Assembly (NCBI GenBank): GCA_017526785.1
Contig: JAFXQV010000021.1
Span: forward strand, 95,913-159,912
Origin: Oscillibacter sp.
GTDB taxonomy: Bacteria; Bacillota; Clostridia; Oscillospirales; Oscillospiraceae
Reading direction: 5' to 3'
DNA length: 64,000 nt
Shown: piece after piece, positions 37,169-45,272 of the stretch
Layout of the letters: every line of letters begins with the position of its first letter
Position numbering within the stretch: position 1 is the first letter of the stretch
The notes under the pieces: model-generated
Seen by the model: the letters and a program-made list of their open reading frames with translations, nothing else
Database searches by the model: none
Told to the model about the DNA's origin: nothing
Program-made: the position numbers and the translations under genes

Positions 37169-38211
37169 TTGTCTTTGTCCTCCTTCAAGGGGTCGGGGTG
37201 CGGCTCCAGAAGCCGCGTCAGGCCGTCGGCGAATCCGCTCAGCCGCGCGATTACCGACGCGTAGTCCATGCGCGTGGGGCCGACGACCCCCACAAGCCCC
37301 CGCATATCCTCCCCGATGTCGTAGCTTGCCACGACAACGCTTGTGTCTTTCAGGGCGTCGGCGACGTTTTCGGGGCCTATCAGAATCTTCATAGGGCCGG
37401 CGTCCGACGGAACGGGCAGATTTTCCTTTCCGTCGGAAAGCACACTCATCAGCGCGTGTGCCTTCTCGGCGTCGCGGAACTCCGGCAGTTTCAACAGCGC
37501 CCGCGCCCCGGTCGTGATAATCTTCTGCTGTTGTTCCTCCAGTGCGTCGCCCGCCGCCGCTATCAGTTGCGAGAGCAAAAGGAACATCGGCGCGGGTAAC
37601 TGTTCCGTCAGTTCCATGAGGCGTTCGCCCATCTCGGCGGCGGGAATCTCCGTAAAATGCGCGTTCAAGAGACTGGCCAGCGCCGGGAACTGCTCCGGGT
37701 CGACCTTCAACTGCATGCGGATTAAGTGGCTTTTGACGCGGTTGCCGCTCAACATCATGACGCCGATACAGTCCCACTCGTCGACGGGAATCAGGTCAAA
37801 GCGGCGGACAATCAATTGTTTCTTGCCCGTGGCGGTCACGTACGCGGGATAGTTCAGAAACGAACTGACGGCGCGTCCGGCCTGCGCTATGATTGCGTCC
37901 AGCTCTTTCAGGCGCGTACGGAGGACGGCGTTAATTTCCTCCGTCTCCCGGACTGAAAGCCGCTGGCGCTCCATGAGTTCGTCGACGTAGAGGCGGTAGC
38001 CCTTGGGCGTGGGGGCGCGTCCGGCGGAGGTGTGGGGCTGTTCGAGATAGCCCATTTCGGTCAGCTCGGCGAGTTCGTTCCGGATTGTGGCGGAACTTAC
38101 GCGCCGTTCCATGCGGGCGGCGATTGTCTTGGAGCCGACCGGCTCGGCGGTATGGATGTAATTTTCAACAACAATCTTGAGAATCTGCTTCTTCCTGTCG
38201 GTTAATTCCAC
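37165..38211 (-). CDS. hrcA: Heat-inducible repressor HrcA
   Basis: A 348-residue repressor with winged-helix N-terminus (DRKKQILKIVVENYIHTAEP, SSATIRNELAELTEMGYLEQPHTSAGRAPTPKGYR) and the HrcA effector domain, ending with VVGPTRMDYASVIARL. It binds the CIRCE element just upstream of its own gene and is helped by GroE, lowering operon expression in unstressed cells. Translation starts at GTG (38211) with a GGGGG site. First gene of the operon. Confidence 0.95.
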   Translation of the reverse strand: MELTDRKKQILKIVVENYIHTAEPVGSKTIAARMERRVSSATIRNELAELTEMGYLEQPHTSAGRAPTPKGYRLYVDELMERQRLSVRETEEINAVLRTRLKELDAIIAQAGRAVSSFLNYPAYVTATGKKQLIVRRFDLIPVDEWDCIGVMMLSGNRVKSHLIRMQLKVDPEQFPALASLLNAHFTEIPAAEMGERLMELTEQLPAPMFLLLSQLIAAAGDALEEQQQKIITTGARALLKLPEFRDAEKAHALMSVLSDGKENLPVPSDAGPMKILIGPENVADALKDTSVVVASYDIGEDMRGLVGVVGPTRMDYASVIARLSGFADGLTRLLEPHPDPLKEDKDK

Positions 38212-38234
38212 AACGACCCCCGCTTTTCAAGGGT

Positions 38235-38261
38235 TTAGCACTCCATCGCTTCGAGTGCTAA
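38235..38261. promoter_or_regulatory. CIRCE operator
   Basis: TTAGCACTC (38235-38243), nine bases, GAGTGCTAA (38253-38261): a perfect match to the CIRCE consensus bound by HrcA. It starts 5 bases past the -10 box, so bound HrcA would block transcription initiation of hrcA-grpE-dnaK-dnaJ. Confidence 0.98.
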
Positions 38262-38265
38262 CGCC

Positions 38266-38294
38266 AGTGTAGCACGAAAACCAGACTTTGTCAA
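38266..38294 (-). promoter_or_regulatory. Sigma-A promoter of the hrcA operon
   Basis: On the minus strand TTGACA (38289-38294), 17 bases, TACACT (38266-38271). The CIRCE operator covers the transcription start. Confidence 0.92.
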
Positions 38295-38360
38295 TAGGGG
38301 ATGTGTGTCTGCGGCCAATTTCTATGTACGGCCAGCGCCGGAGAGCCTGCGGAGAACGCG

Positions 38361-38392
38361 GCAGACCGGACATGACTGCATGTCCGGTCTGC
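38361..38392. terminator. Perfect 14-bp stem after gpmI
   Basis: GCAGACCGGACATG (38361-38374) is exactly inverted at 38379-38392 around ACTG. It starts 5 bases beyond the gpmI stop codon. On the minus strand it lacks a T-run; on the plus strand GGTTTT follows. It most likely ends or protects the gpmI transcript and insulates it from the hrcA promoter. Confidence 0.65.
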
Positions 38393-38396
38393 GGTT

Positions 38397-39902
38397 TTAC
38401 TCGACAATCAACGTTTTCCCGTCCATTTCGGGCGGACAGGCAAGCCCCATCACGTCCAACACGGTGGGCGCGATGTCCGACAGCCGCCCCGGACGCAGAC
38501 GCGTTCCCGCGCCGCACAGCAGGAACGGCACCGGGTTTACCGTGCCGGATGTGCGCGGGGAACCGTCGTCGAGCAACATTTCCTCGGCGTTGCCGTGACT
38601 GCCCGTCACCATAGCGATACCGCCCAGTTTCAGCGCCGCCTCGACAACGCGCCCTATGCACGCGTCGACGGTCTCGACGGCGCGGACGGCGGCCTTGAAG
38701 TCGCCGGAATGCCCGGCCTTGTCGCAGTCGGAGAGCGTCAGCACAATCATGTCGTAAGTTCCGGCCTCCATGCGGGCGACCGCCTCGGCGGAGAGGTCTT
38801 CGGCGCTTTTCTCGGGGTGTACGGCGGCGTCGGGGCCGTACAGCGACGGCACAGAAAACCGTTCCTCCCCCGGAAACGGTGCCTCACGGCCGCCGTTGAA
38901 CAGGACGGTAACGCGCCTTATCCGCTCTTCCTCGCCCATGCGTAACTGCGTCAGGCCAAGCCCGCTGAGGTACTCGCCCAGCGTGTTGCGCAGTTTCGGG
39001 CGCGGGAAAGCCGCCTCGACCTCCGGCACGCCACAATCCCCCGTACTGACGCACACCAGCGGGAACACCTGCCGCGTAAAGGCGCTGAAATCGTGGGAGG
39101 TCAGCGCCTGCGCGAGTTCCTGCAAGCGGCTCCCGCCGCAGTTGAAGAAAATCACGCTGTCGTTGTCGGAGACGGTGCCGCCGCTGTCGCAGATAATCGG
39201 CTCTATGAACTCGTCGGTAATGCCGCCGCGATACAGGCGCTCCACGGCCTCGGCCGGGTTGGGGTCGATGTCGGTGCCTTCGCCGTACACAAGCGCGTCG
39301 TACGCCTCTTCGATGAGGTCCCAGCGCTCCTGACGGTCCATGCCGAAACGGCGTCCCATGACCGTGGCAATGGCACCCGTGCCGAGTTCCCGGCAGACGG
39401 CTTCCGTACGGCGGAGGAAGTCCGCGCCGGATGTCGGCGGCGCGGTACGCCCGTCCAAAAAGGCGTGAATCCAGACGCGTTTCAGGCCGTAATCCCGCGC
39501 CATGCGGAGCAGCGCAAACAAGTGGTCTGTGTGGGAGTACACGCCCCCGTCGGAGAGCAGTCCGATGAGGTGCAGGGCGCTCCCGGAGTGCAGGCAATTT
39601 TCCATTGCCCGCGTATAGGCCGGGTTGCGGAAAAAGGAACCGTCGGCAACGGCGTTGGAGACGCGGGTCAGATTCTGCGGCACGACGCGTCCGGCACCGA
39701 TGAGCAGGTGTCCGGTCTCACTGTTGCCGCACTGTCCGGGCGGCAGTCCGGCGTCGGCACCGGACGCGGCCAGCGTCGTGCAGGCGAATTCCTCGCGGAA
39801 GTTGTCCAGCACTGGCGTACTGGCCGCCTGTACGGCGTTTCCCGCGGATTCCCCGGCGACGCCGAGGCCGTCCGCGATAATCAGAATGGTAGGCGCTTTC
39901 AT
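38397..39902 (-). CDS. gpmI: Phosphoglycerate mutase GpmI homologue with altered active site
   Basis: A 501-residue protein colinear with cofactor-independent phosphoglycerate mutase (alkaline phosphatase superfamily). Kept: IADG (first Asp), the serine nucleophile in GNSETGHLLIGAGR, the MDRQERWD arginine, and CDKAGHSG (Asp and His). Changed against the well-studied Bacillus enzyme: VHSH to VYSH, DGRD to DGRT, FRPDR to CGGSR, SPK to SLY, TADHGN to TGSHGN, and AHTTNPVP to SGTVNPVP. At least two metal ligands and several substrate ligands are therefore missing. The reading frame is intact. It is next to tpiA and pgk. It may be inactive or have another substrate. The start is the ATG at 39902. 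Confidence 0.85.
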   Translation of the reverse strand: MKAPTILIIADGLGVAGESAGNAVQAASTPVLDNFREEFACTTLAASGADAGLPPGQCGNSETGHLLIGAGRVVPQNLTRVSNAVADGSFFRNPAYTRAMENCLHSGSALHLIGLLSDGGVYSHTDHLFALLRMARDYGLKRVWIHAFLDGRTAPPTSGADFLRRTEAVCRELGTGAIATVMGRRFGMDRQERWDLIEEAYDALVYGEGTDIDPNPAEAVERLYRGGITDEFIEPIICDSGGTVSDNDSVIFFNCGGSRLQELAQALTSHDFSAFTRQVFPLVCVSTGDCGVPEVEAAFPRPKLRNTLGEYLSGLGLTQLRMGEEERIRRVTVLFNGGREAPFPGEERFSVPSLYGPDAAVHPEKSAEDLSAEAVARMEAGTYDMIVLTLSDCDKAGHSGDFKAAVRAVETVDACIGRVVEAALKLGGIAMVTGSHGNAEEMLLDDGSPRTSGTVNPVPFLLCGAGTRLRPGRLSDIAPTVLDVMGLACPPEMDGKTLIVE

Positions 39903-39993
39903 CACGGCTTCCCTCACTCCGGTCTCATGATAGCGCCCCACGCGGAGGCGGACGCGTGGGGCGAACGGTGAAGGGGTTCCCCCTCCGAATCCA

Positions 39994-40776
39994 TTACTCT
40001 TGCTCCTGATTCGCCGCGTTGATGATGGCGAGGAACTTTTCAGGCACCAGCGCCGCGCCGCCAATCAGGCCGCCGTCGATATCGGGCTGTGCCAGCAGTT
40101 CTTTCGCGTTCTTCTCGTTCATGGAGCCGCCGTACTGAATGGTAATACTGCGGGAGACGCGTGCGCCGTAGAGTGTGCGGATGGTGGTACGGATATTCTT
40201 GCAGACCTCCCCGGCCTGTTCGGCGGTGGCGGTTCTGCCCGTGCCGATAGCCCAGACGGGTTCGTAGGCGATAACGCAACGGCGCACCTGCTCGGCGCTG
40301 ACGCCGCTTAGGGCGCTCTTGACCTGAAGCGCAATCCGTTCGTCCGTGATGCCGCTTTCCCGTTCCTCGAGGCTCTCGCCCACGCAGATAATGGGACTCA
40401 TCCCGGCGTTTAGGACGGCGTGGACTTTCTTGTTTACGCTCTGGTCGGTCTCGCCGAAATACTGGCGGCGTTCGCTGTGACCCACGATGACATATTTTAC
40501 ATTGAGGTCGGCCAGCATGTCGGCGGCAATCTCGCCCGTGAAAGCGCCTTTCGGCTCGAAGTACACATTTTCCGCGCCAACGGCAATGCGGAGTTCCTTA
40601 AAGGCTTTGGTGGCTGTGGAGATGTTGCAGGCGGGGACACAAATAACCGTGTCACACCATTTCGGGCGCGCCGTCCAGATTTTTTTCATCTCCTCGGCGA
40701 ACTCTTTGGTCTCCTTAGCGGTTTTATTCATTTTCCAGTTGCCGGCGATAATCGTATGGCGATATCTGCGGTTCAT
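39994..40776 (-). CDS. tpiA: Triosephosphate isomerase
   Basis: A 260-residue TIM barrel, slightly extended at the C-terminus. The catalytic residues are in place: NWKMN (Lys), GHSERR (His), AYEPVWAIGTG (Glu and the flexible loop), and the phosphate site QYGGSM. It interconverts dihydroxyacetone phosphate and glyceraldehyde-3-phosphate. AAGGAG lies 9 bases before the ATG at 40776. Order on the minus strand is pgk-tpiA-gpmI, typical of Firmicutes. Confidence 0.97.
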   Translation of the reverse strand: MNRRYRHTIIAGNWKMNKTAKETKEFAEEMKKIWTARPKWCDTVICVPACNISTATKAFKELRIAVGAENVYFEPKGAFTGEIAADMLADLNVKYVIVGHSERRQYFGETDQSVNKKVHAVLNAGMSPIICVGESLEERESGITDERIALQVKSALSGVSAEQVRRCVIAYEPVWAIGTGRTATAEQAGEVCKNIRTTIRTLYGARVSRSITIQYGGSMNEKNAKELLAQPDIDGGLIGGAALVPEKFLAIINAANQEQE

Positions 40777-40803
40777 GACATCATACTCCTTTTTTGTCTG
40801 TTG

Positions 40804-40876
40804 GTCTCCCGCGTCCGCCCGGCGGGCGGAGACGGGAGACATCTTTTTGATACCGGAAATCGGGGATTCCCGGTAT
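40804..40876 (-). other. Two hairpins between pgk and tpiA
   Basis: GTCTCCCG...CGGGAGAC (40804-40840, with inner CCGCCCG/CGGGCGG) and ATACCGG...CCGGTAT (40850-40876). They separate pgk from tpiA on one likely transcript and may set different levels of the two mRNAs by processing or partial termination. Confidence 0.6.
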
Positions 40877-40897
40877 TTTCGCGGGCATTTCAGGAGA

Positions 40898-42088
40898 TTA
40901 GGCGTCCAGCAGGCAGGCCACACCGGGCAGTTCCTTGCCCTCCAAGAACTCCAGAGACGCGCCGCCGCCCGTGGAAATGTGGGTCATTTTGTCGGCGTAG
41001 CCGAGCTGTTCGACGGCCGCCGCGCTGTCGCCGCCGCCGATAACGGTAATGGCGGAAGTCTTGCTCAGCGCGTCGGCGACGGCTTCGGTACCCTTGGCGA
41101 ACGCCGGGAACTCAAAGACGCCCATCGGGCCGTTCCAGATGACGGTTCCGGCTCCGGCGACCGCGTCGCAGTACAGCTTGATAGTTTCGGGGCCGATATC
41201 CAGACCCATCCAGCCGTCGGGAATCTCGCCGTCCTTGACGACCTGCGACTTTGCGTCGGGGGCGTAGTTGTCGGCGCAGACCGTGTCCACGGGGAGCAAG
41301 AACTTGACGCCCTTTTCGGCGGCCTTTTTCATCATGTCGTTGGAGTAGTCGAGCCAGTCCTTTTCCAGCAGGCTGGTGCCGACCTTGCCGCCCCGCGCGG
41401 CGGAGAACGTGTAGGACATGCCGCCGCCGATAATGATTGTGTCGGCGATTTCGAGGAGGTTGTTAATGACGCCGATTTTCGAGGAGACCTTGGAGCCGCC
41501 CAGAATGGCCACCAGCGGGCGCTTCGGGTTGGAAATCGCGCCGCCGAGGAACTGCAACTCTTTCTGAATCAGGAAGCCGGAGACGGCGGGGAGATAGTCG
41601 GCCACGCCGGCGGTAGAGGCGTGGGCGCGGTGTACGGAGCCGAACGCGTCTGACACAAACAGGTCAGCCATGGAGGCCATGGCCTTGGCGAGTTCGGGGT
41701 CATTCTTGGTCTCGCCCTTCTCGAAGCGGGTGTTTTCCAGCAGCATGATTTGGCCGGGCTGGAGTGCGGCGGCCTTGGCCTTGGCGTCGTCGCCCGCGAC
41801 ATCCTTGGCCATGATGACTTCTTTGCCGAGGAGTTCGCCGAGGCGTACCGCCACGGGGGCGAGTGTAAACTTGGGGTCTACCCCCTTGGGCTTGCCCAGA
41901 TGGGAGCAGGCAATGACCGCCGCGCCGTTGTCGAGCAGATACTGAATGGTCGGCAGGGCGGCTTTAATGCGCTTGTCGCTGGTGATTTCGCCAGTGACCT
42001 TGTCCTGCGGGACGTTGAAATCACAGCGGAGCAAGACTTTCTTTCCCTTCACATCTACATCCTTGACGGTCTTCTTATTGTAGTTCAT
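40898..42088 (-). CDS. pgk: Phosphoglycerate kinase
   Basis: A 396-residue kinase making ATP from 1,3-bisphosphoglycerate. N-domain motifs are [25 protein letters not shown] and SHLGKPKG; C-domain motifs are the hinge [19 protein letters not shown] and [14 protein letters not shown]. Length is standard. GGGAGG precedes the ATG. It is first in the pgk-tpiA-gpmI group; glyceraldehyde-3-phosphate dehydrogenase is not in this window. Confidence 0.97.
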   Translation of the reverse strand: MNYNKKTVKDVDVKGKKVLLRCDFNVPQDKVTGEITSDKRIKAALPTIQYLLDNGAAVIACSHLGKPKGVDPKFTLAPVAVRLGELLGKEVIMAKDVAGDDAKAKAAALQPGQIMLLENTRFEKGETKNDPELAKAMASMADLFVSDAFGSVHRAHASTAGVADYLPAVSGFLIQKELQFLGGAISNPKRPLVAILGGSKVSSKIGVINNLLEIADTIIIGGGMSYTFSAARGGKVGTSLLEKDWLDYSNDMMKKAAEKGVKFLLPVDTVCADNYAPDAKSQVVKDGEIPDGWMGLDIGPETIKLYCDAVAGAGTVIWNGPMGVFEFPAFAKGTEAVADALSKTSAITVIGGGDSAAAVEQLGYADKMTHISTGGGASLEFLEGKELPGVACLLDA

Positions 42089-42147
42089 TAACTCTACCTC
42101 CCATGATGAAATATATCAGCGGCCTTCGGCCGGGGATACACGCGGAA

Positions 42148-42615
42148 TCAGCACAGGCCGGGGAAACCCGTCTGCCGGAGCGCCTCATAGGCGAGTATGG
42201 CGACGGAGTTGCTCAAATTCAGACTGCGGGCGTCGGAAATCATCGGCAGGCGCACACAGCGTTCCGGGAAGCGTTCGCGGAACGCGGCGGGAAGCCCGGC
42301 CGTCTCCTTGCCGAAAAAGAGCCAGCTTGACGGCGTGAAAACGGCGTCGGTATACGGGCGGGGGGCTTTCGTGGTACTCAGCCAGAGGTCGGAGGCGGCT
42401 TCCGGGCGCGTCCTGAAAAACGCGTCCAAGTCCGGATAGTCAAAGACTTCCACGAGGTGCCAGTAGTCGAGGCCGGCGCGCTTGACGGCGCGGTCGGAGA
42501 TGTCGAAGCCGAGCGGGCGGACGAGGTGCAGGCGGCTTCCGGTGGCGGCGCAGGTACGGGCGACGTTGCCGCAGTTCTGGGGAATTTCCGGTTCCACGAG
42601 TACAATATTCAGCAT
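42148..42615 (-). CDS. trmL: tRNA (cytidine/uridine-34-2'-O)-methyltransferase TrmL
   Basis: A 155-residue SPOUT methyltransferase of minimal length. MLNIVLVEPEIPQNCGNVAR, RLHLVRPLGF, LFFGKETAGLP and IPM-like LPMISDARSLNLSNSVAILAYE build the trefoil-knot S-adenosylmethionine site. It methylates the wobble ribose of two leucine tRNAs. AGGAGG lies 9 bases before the ATG at 42615. It is in the same direction as pgk, 59 bases upstream. Confidence 0.94.
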   Translation of the reverse strand: MLNIVLVEPEIPQNCGNVARTCAATGSRLHLVRPLGFDISDRAVKRAGLDYWHLVEVFDYPDLDAFFRTRPEAASDLWLSTTKAPRPYTDAVFTPSSWLFFGKETAGLPAAFRERFPERCVRLPMISDARSLNLSNSVAILAYEALRQTGFPGLC

Positions 42616-42885
42616 GGCGGCCTCCTTCACAACGGCGCGGGATTTCCCGCCGAAGAGGCGGCTTCCAGTTCGCCCACCTATTGTAAACCTTTTCCGGCGT
42701 AAATTCAACGGTATTTTCAAAGAAATTTTATTTTTTTTGACGATATTTTCCCGTCATGCCGCATACGCGGAGCAGTTTTCCGGTCGTCCGCGTCCGTTCG
42801 GGCGGATTTCTGTTGTCTCCCACAAAAAAACAGAAAAGTTTTTTCGGAAATTTTTCATGAAAGCACTGGAATTTCCCTGAATATT

Positions 42886-42894
42886 TGTTATAAT
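42886..42894 (+). promoter_or_regulatory. Extended -10 promoter before the prs-region genes
   Basis: TGTTATAAT (42886-42894) is an extended -10 element; no good -35 box lies 17 bases upstream. The surrounding 150 bases are AT-rich. The first gene starts 33 bases later. Confidence 0.6.
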
Positions 42895-42926
42895 GAAAAA
42901 GGAGATTGTCGCGGGAGGTGTTTTCT

Positions 42927-43400
42927 ATGGGATTCGCCGTACTGTTTTTTGAGCCGGATACCGTCCTCGCGGACGGTGTGCGGCCGCTGGCGCTGGAATC
43001 CGTGCAGGGCAGACCCGTTCTGTACTGGATGTGCCGCGCCCTGACGGCGGACGGCGTGACGCGCCTGTTTGTCGCGGCTCCGCCGCGCTTTGACGCCGAA
43101 ATCCGGGACTGCCTGCCCCCGGGCTTGTCCGCGCGGGTTTCGGAACGCCACGACGCCCTGATGGAGTTTCTGGACACCCCGGAATCTGTCGCGGTGCTTC
43201 CGCGCGCCGCGTTGCCGTTCCCGCACATCGGCGCGGGGTTCGCATACGCCGCCCCCGGTGACGCACTCCGGCGGGCGTGGGCTGTGCGTCTGACCAATGC
43301 CGTACAGGACGCCTCCTTTTTGTCGGGCTGGGTTCCCCTATACGGCCTTGACACCTTGCGGGAACTGGAACCTGTTTTCAAGCCGGAAACCACGTCCTGA
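42927..43400 (+). CDS. Short nucleotidyltransferase-like protein in the glmU position
   Basis: A 157-residue protein starting at the ATG at 42927 behind GGGAGGTG. Its N-terminal half (GFAVLFFEPD, RPLALESVQGRPVLYWMCRALTADG, RLFVAAPP) follows the pattern of the NTP-transferase fold of GlmU (AVVLAAG, KVLHPVCGKPMVEHV), but the LAAGxGTRM nucleotide loop is absent. The acetyltransferase half of GlmU is also missing. In Bacillus, glmU(gcaD) directly precedes prs and then pth and mfd, the order seen here, so this may be a shrunken, non-catalytic GlmU descendant. That link is an inference from weak similarity and synteny. Confidence 0.6.
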   Translation: MGFAVLFFEPDTVLADGVRPLALESVQGRPVLYWMCRALTADGVTRLFVAAPPRFDAEIRDCLPPGLSARVSERHDALMEFLDTPESVAVLPRAALPFPHIGAGFAYAAPGDALRRAWAVRLTNAVQDASFLSGWVPLYGLDTLRELEPVFKPETTS

Positions 43401-43567
43401 CGCTTCCTTCGCGGAAACGCCGGGCGCGGTCAAGAATCAGAAATGCGTCGGGGTTTTCCGTGAGAGGAAAGACAAAAGTTTCGTCCCATTTCGCACATAT
43501 GCGCCGGGACGTTCACATATAGCAGGTGCGAAAGTCTTTCAGAACTACAGAAAAGAGGGCGCTATTT

Positions 43568-44548
43568 ATGATTTCTCACGCTAAGGACCTTCTCTCCCAC
43601 AGCAAAGACCTCAAGGTATTCGCCGGGAACTCCAACCCCAAACTCGCCCGCGCGATTTGCTCGCAGATGGGCATTAAACTGGGGGAATCGGACATCGGCG
43701 CGTTTTCCGACGGAGAGATTAACGTCTCAATCTACGAGACCGTGCGTGGCAGTGACGTGTTCGTCGTGCAGTCGACGTGCATGCCCGTCAACAAGAACCT
43801 CATGGAACTGCTCATCATCATTGACGCGCTCCGCCGCGCCTCGGCGAACCACATCACGGCCGTGATACCGTACTTCGGTTACGCGCGGCAGGACCGCAAG
43901 ACCAAGGCCAGAGACCCTATCACGGCGAAACTCGTCTCCAACATGATTATGACCGCCGGGGCGAACCGCATTCTGGTTATGGACCTCCACGCCCCGCAGA
44001 TTCAGGGCTTCTTTGACATTCCCGTCGACCACCTCCAAGGCGGCGGCATTTTCGCCAAGTATTACGCCCGGAAGTTCGGGCAGGAGTGCGACAACATGAT
44101 GGTGGTCTCCCCGGACGTTGGCTCGGTGGGGCGGGCGCGGGCGTTCGCGCAGAAAATCCACGCCGGGCTTGCCATTGTGGACAAGCGCCGCCCCAAGGCC
44201 AACGAAAGCATGGTCATGAACGTTATCGGGGATGTCAAGGGCTACGACTGCATTCTGGTGGACGACCTCATCGACACGGCGGGGTCGCTGTGCCACGCCG
44301 CGGAGGCGCTCGTGAAGAACGGCGCCCACAACGTGTACGCCTGCGCGTCGCACGGCGTGCTGTCGGGCAGGGCAATCGCCACGATTCAGAACAGCCCCAT
44401 TCAGGAACTGGCGCTTCTGGACACGATTCCGGCACCCGCAGAGGCGCAGAACTGCACGAAGCTCCGCTATCTCGACTCCGCGCCGATGTTCGCGGAGGCG
44501 ATTGAGCGCATTTTCCAGAATCTGCCGTTCTCGTCCATGAGCATTTGA
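43568..44548 (+). CDS. prs: Ribose-phosphate pyrophosphokinase (PRPP synthase)
   Basis: A 326-residue class I enzyme making PRPP from ribose-5-phosphate and ATP. It shows KVFAGNSNPKLARAIC, GEINVSIYETVRGSDVFV, YFGYARQDRK, MDLHAPQIQGFFDIPVDHL, the flexible-loop DKRRPKANES and the PRPP-binding loop LVDDLIDTAGSL. The start is the ATG at 43568 behind GAGGG. It supplies PRPP for pncB, purine, pyrimidine and histidine pathways. A hairpin follows at 44603-44637. Confidence 0.97.
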   Translation: MISHAKDLLSHSKDLKVFAGNSNPKLARAICSQMGIKLGESDIGAFSDGEINVSIYETVRGSDVFVVQSTCMPVNKNLMELLIIIDALRRASANHITAVIPYFGYARQDRKTKARDPITAKLVSNMIMTAGANRILVMDLHAPQIQGFFDIPVDHLQGGGIFAKYYARKFGQECDNMMVVSPDVGSVGRARAFAQKIHAGLAIVDKRRPKANESMVMNVIGDVKGYDCILVDDLIDTAGSLCHAAEALVKNGAHNVYACASHGVLSGRAIATIQNSPIQELALLDTIPAPAEAQNCTKLRYLDSAPMFAEAIERIFQNLPFSSMSI

Positions 44549-44602
44549 GCGCGTCCGCGCGGACGCCAGTCCATAAGCGAACAAAGAAACACGGGTACAC
44601 AG

Positions 44603-44637
44603 CACAAGGCGGGGAAAGTTCTTTTCCCGCCTTTGTG
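44603..44637 (+). terminator. Hairpin between prs and pth
   Basis: CACAAGGCGGGAAA faces TTTTCCCGCCTTTGTG around GTTC. The T-rich strand is inside the stem and no T-run follows, so it may attenuate rather than stop transcription into pth. Confidence 0.55.
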
Positions 44638-44669
44638 GGCGTATCCTGAAATGCTGGAAAGGAAATCGT

Positions 44670-45260
44670 ATGCTGTTTGGAAAACCAACGTCGGCGGTAG
44701 AGTGGATAATCGCGGGTCTGGGCAACCCCGGCGAACAGTACGCCCACACCCGCCATAACATGGGCTTTCTGACCGTGGACTTACTCGCGGAAGAGTGCAA
44801 GGCCAAGTTAAACCGCGTCAAGTTCAAATCCGCCTATAATATTTTCCCGTTCGCCGACGCGAAATGTCTGGTCATGAAGCCGCAGACTTACATGAACCTG
44901 TCCGGGGAGGCCGTCGGGGAGGCGGCGCGCTTCTACCGCGTCGACCCGTCGCGGATACTGGTTATTTTTGACGACATTTCGTTACCCGTCGGGAAAGTGC
45001 GCGTCCGCCCGACGGGTTCCGCGGGGGGGCATAACGGTATCAAGAACATCATCGCGCATTTAGGCACACAAGACTTTCCCCGGGTCAAAATCGGCACGGG
45101 CGCGCCGGAACCCGGCGGCGACATGATTGGATGGGTCACGGGCGAGCCGCCCATGAAAGACCGTGAGGCACTGCTGGAAGCCTTCCGGCGCGCAATCCGC
45201 GCGGCGGAGTGCGTCATACGGCACGGCTGTCAGCGGGCTATGAACGACTTCAACGGCTGA
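44670..45260 (+). CDS. pth: Peptidyl-tRNA hydrolase
   Basis: A 196-residue bacterial Pth that recycles peptidyl-tRNA released by stalled ribosomes. IIAGLGNPGEQYAHTRHNMGF carries the catalytic His and Asn; MKPQTYMNLSG, VIFDDISLPVGKVRVRP and GSAGGHNGIKNI complete the signature. AAAGGAAA precedes the ATG. It is followed after 12 bases by mfd, as in many Firmicutes. Confidence 0.96.
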   Translation: MLFGKPTSAVEWIIAGLGNPGEQYAHTRHNMGFLTVDLLAEECKAKLNRVKFKSAYNIFPFADAKCLVMKPQTYMNLSGEAVGEAARFYRVDPSRILVIFDDISLPVGKVRVRPTGSAGGHNGIKNIIAHLGTQDFPRVKIGTGAPEPGGDMIGWVTGEPPMKDREALLEAFRRAIRAAECVIRHGCQRAMNDFNG

Positions 45261-45272
45261 AGCAGGGGCATT

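Noticed and set aside
37169-37777. Upstream extension of the grpE frame to 388 codons
   Set aside because: The extension overlaps hrcA in another frame; the ATG at 37168 with the ATGA overlap fits GrpE length and homology.
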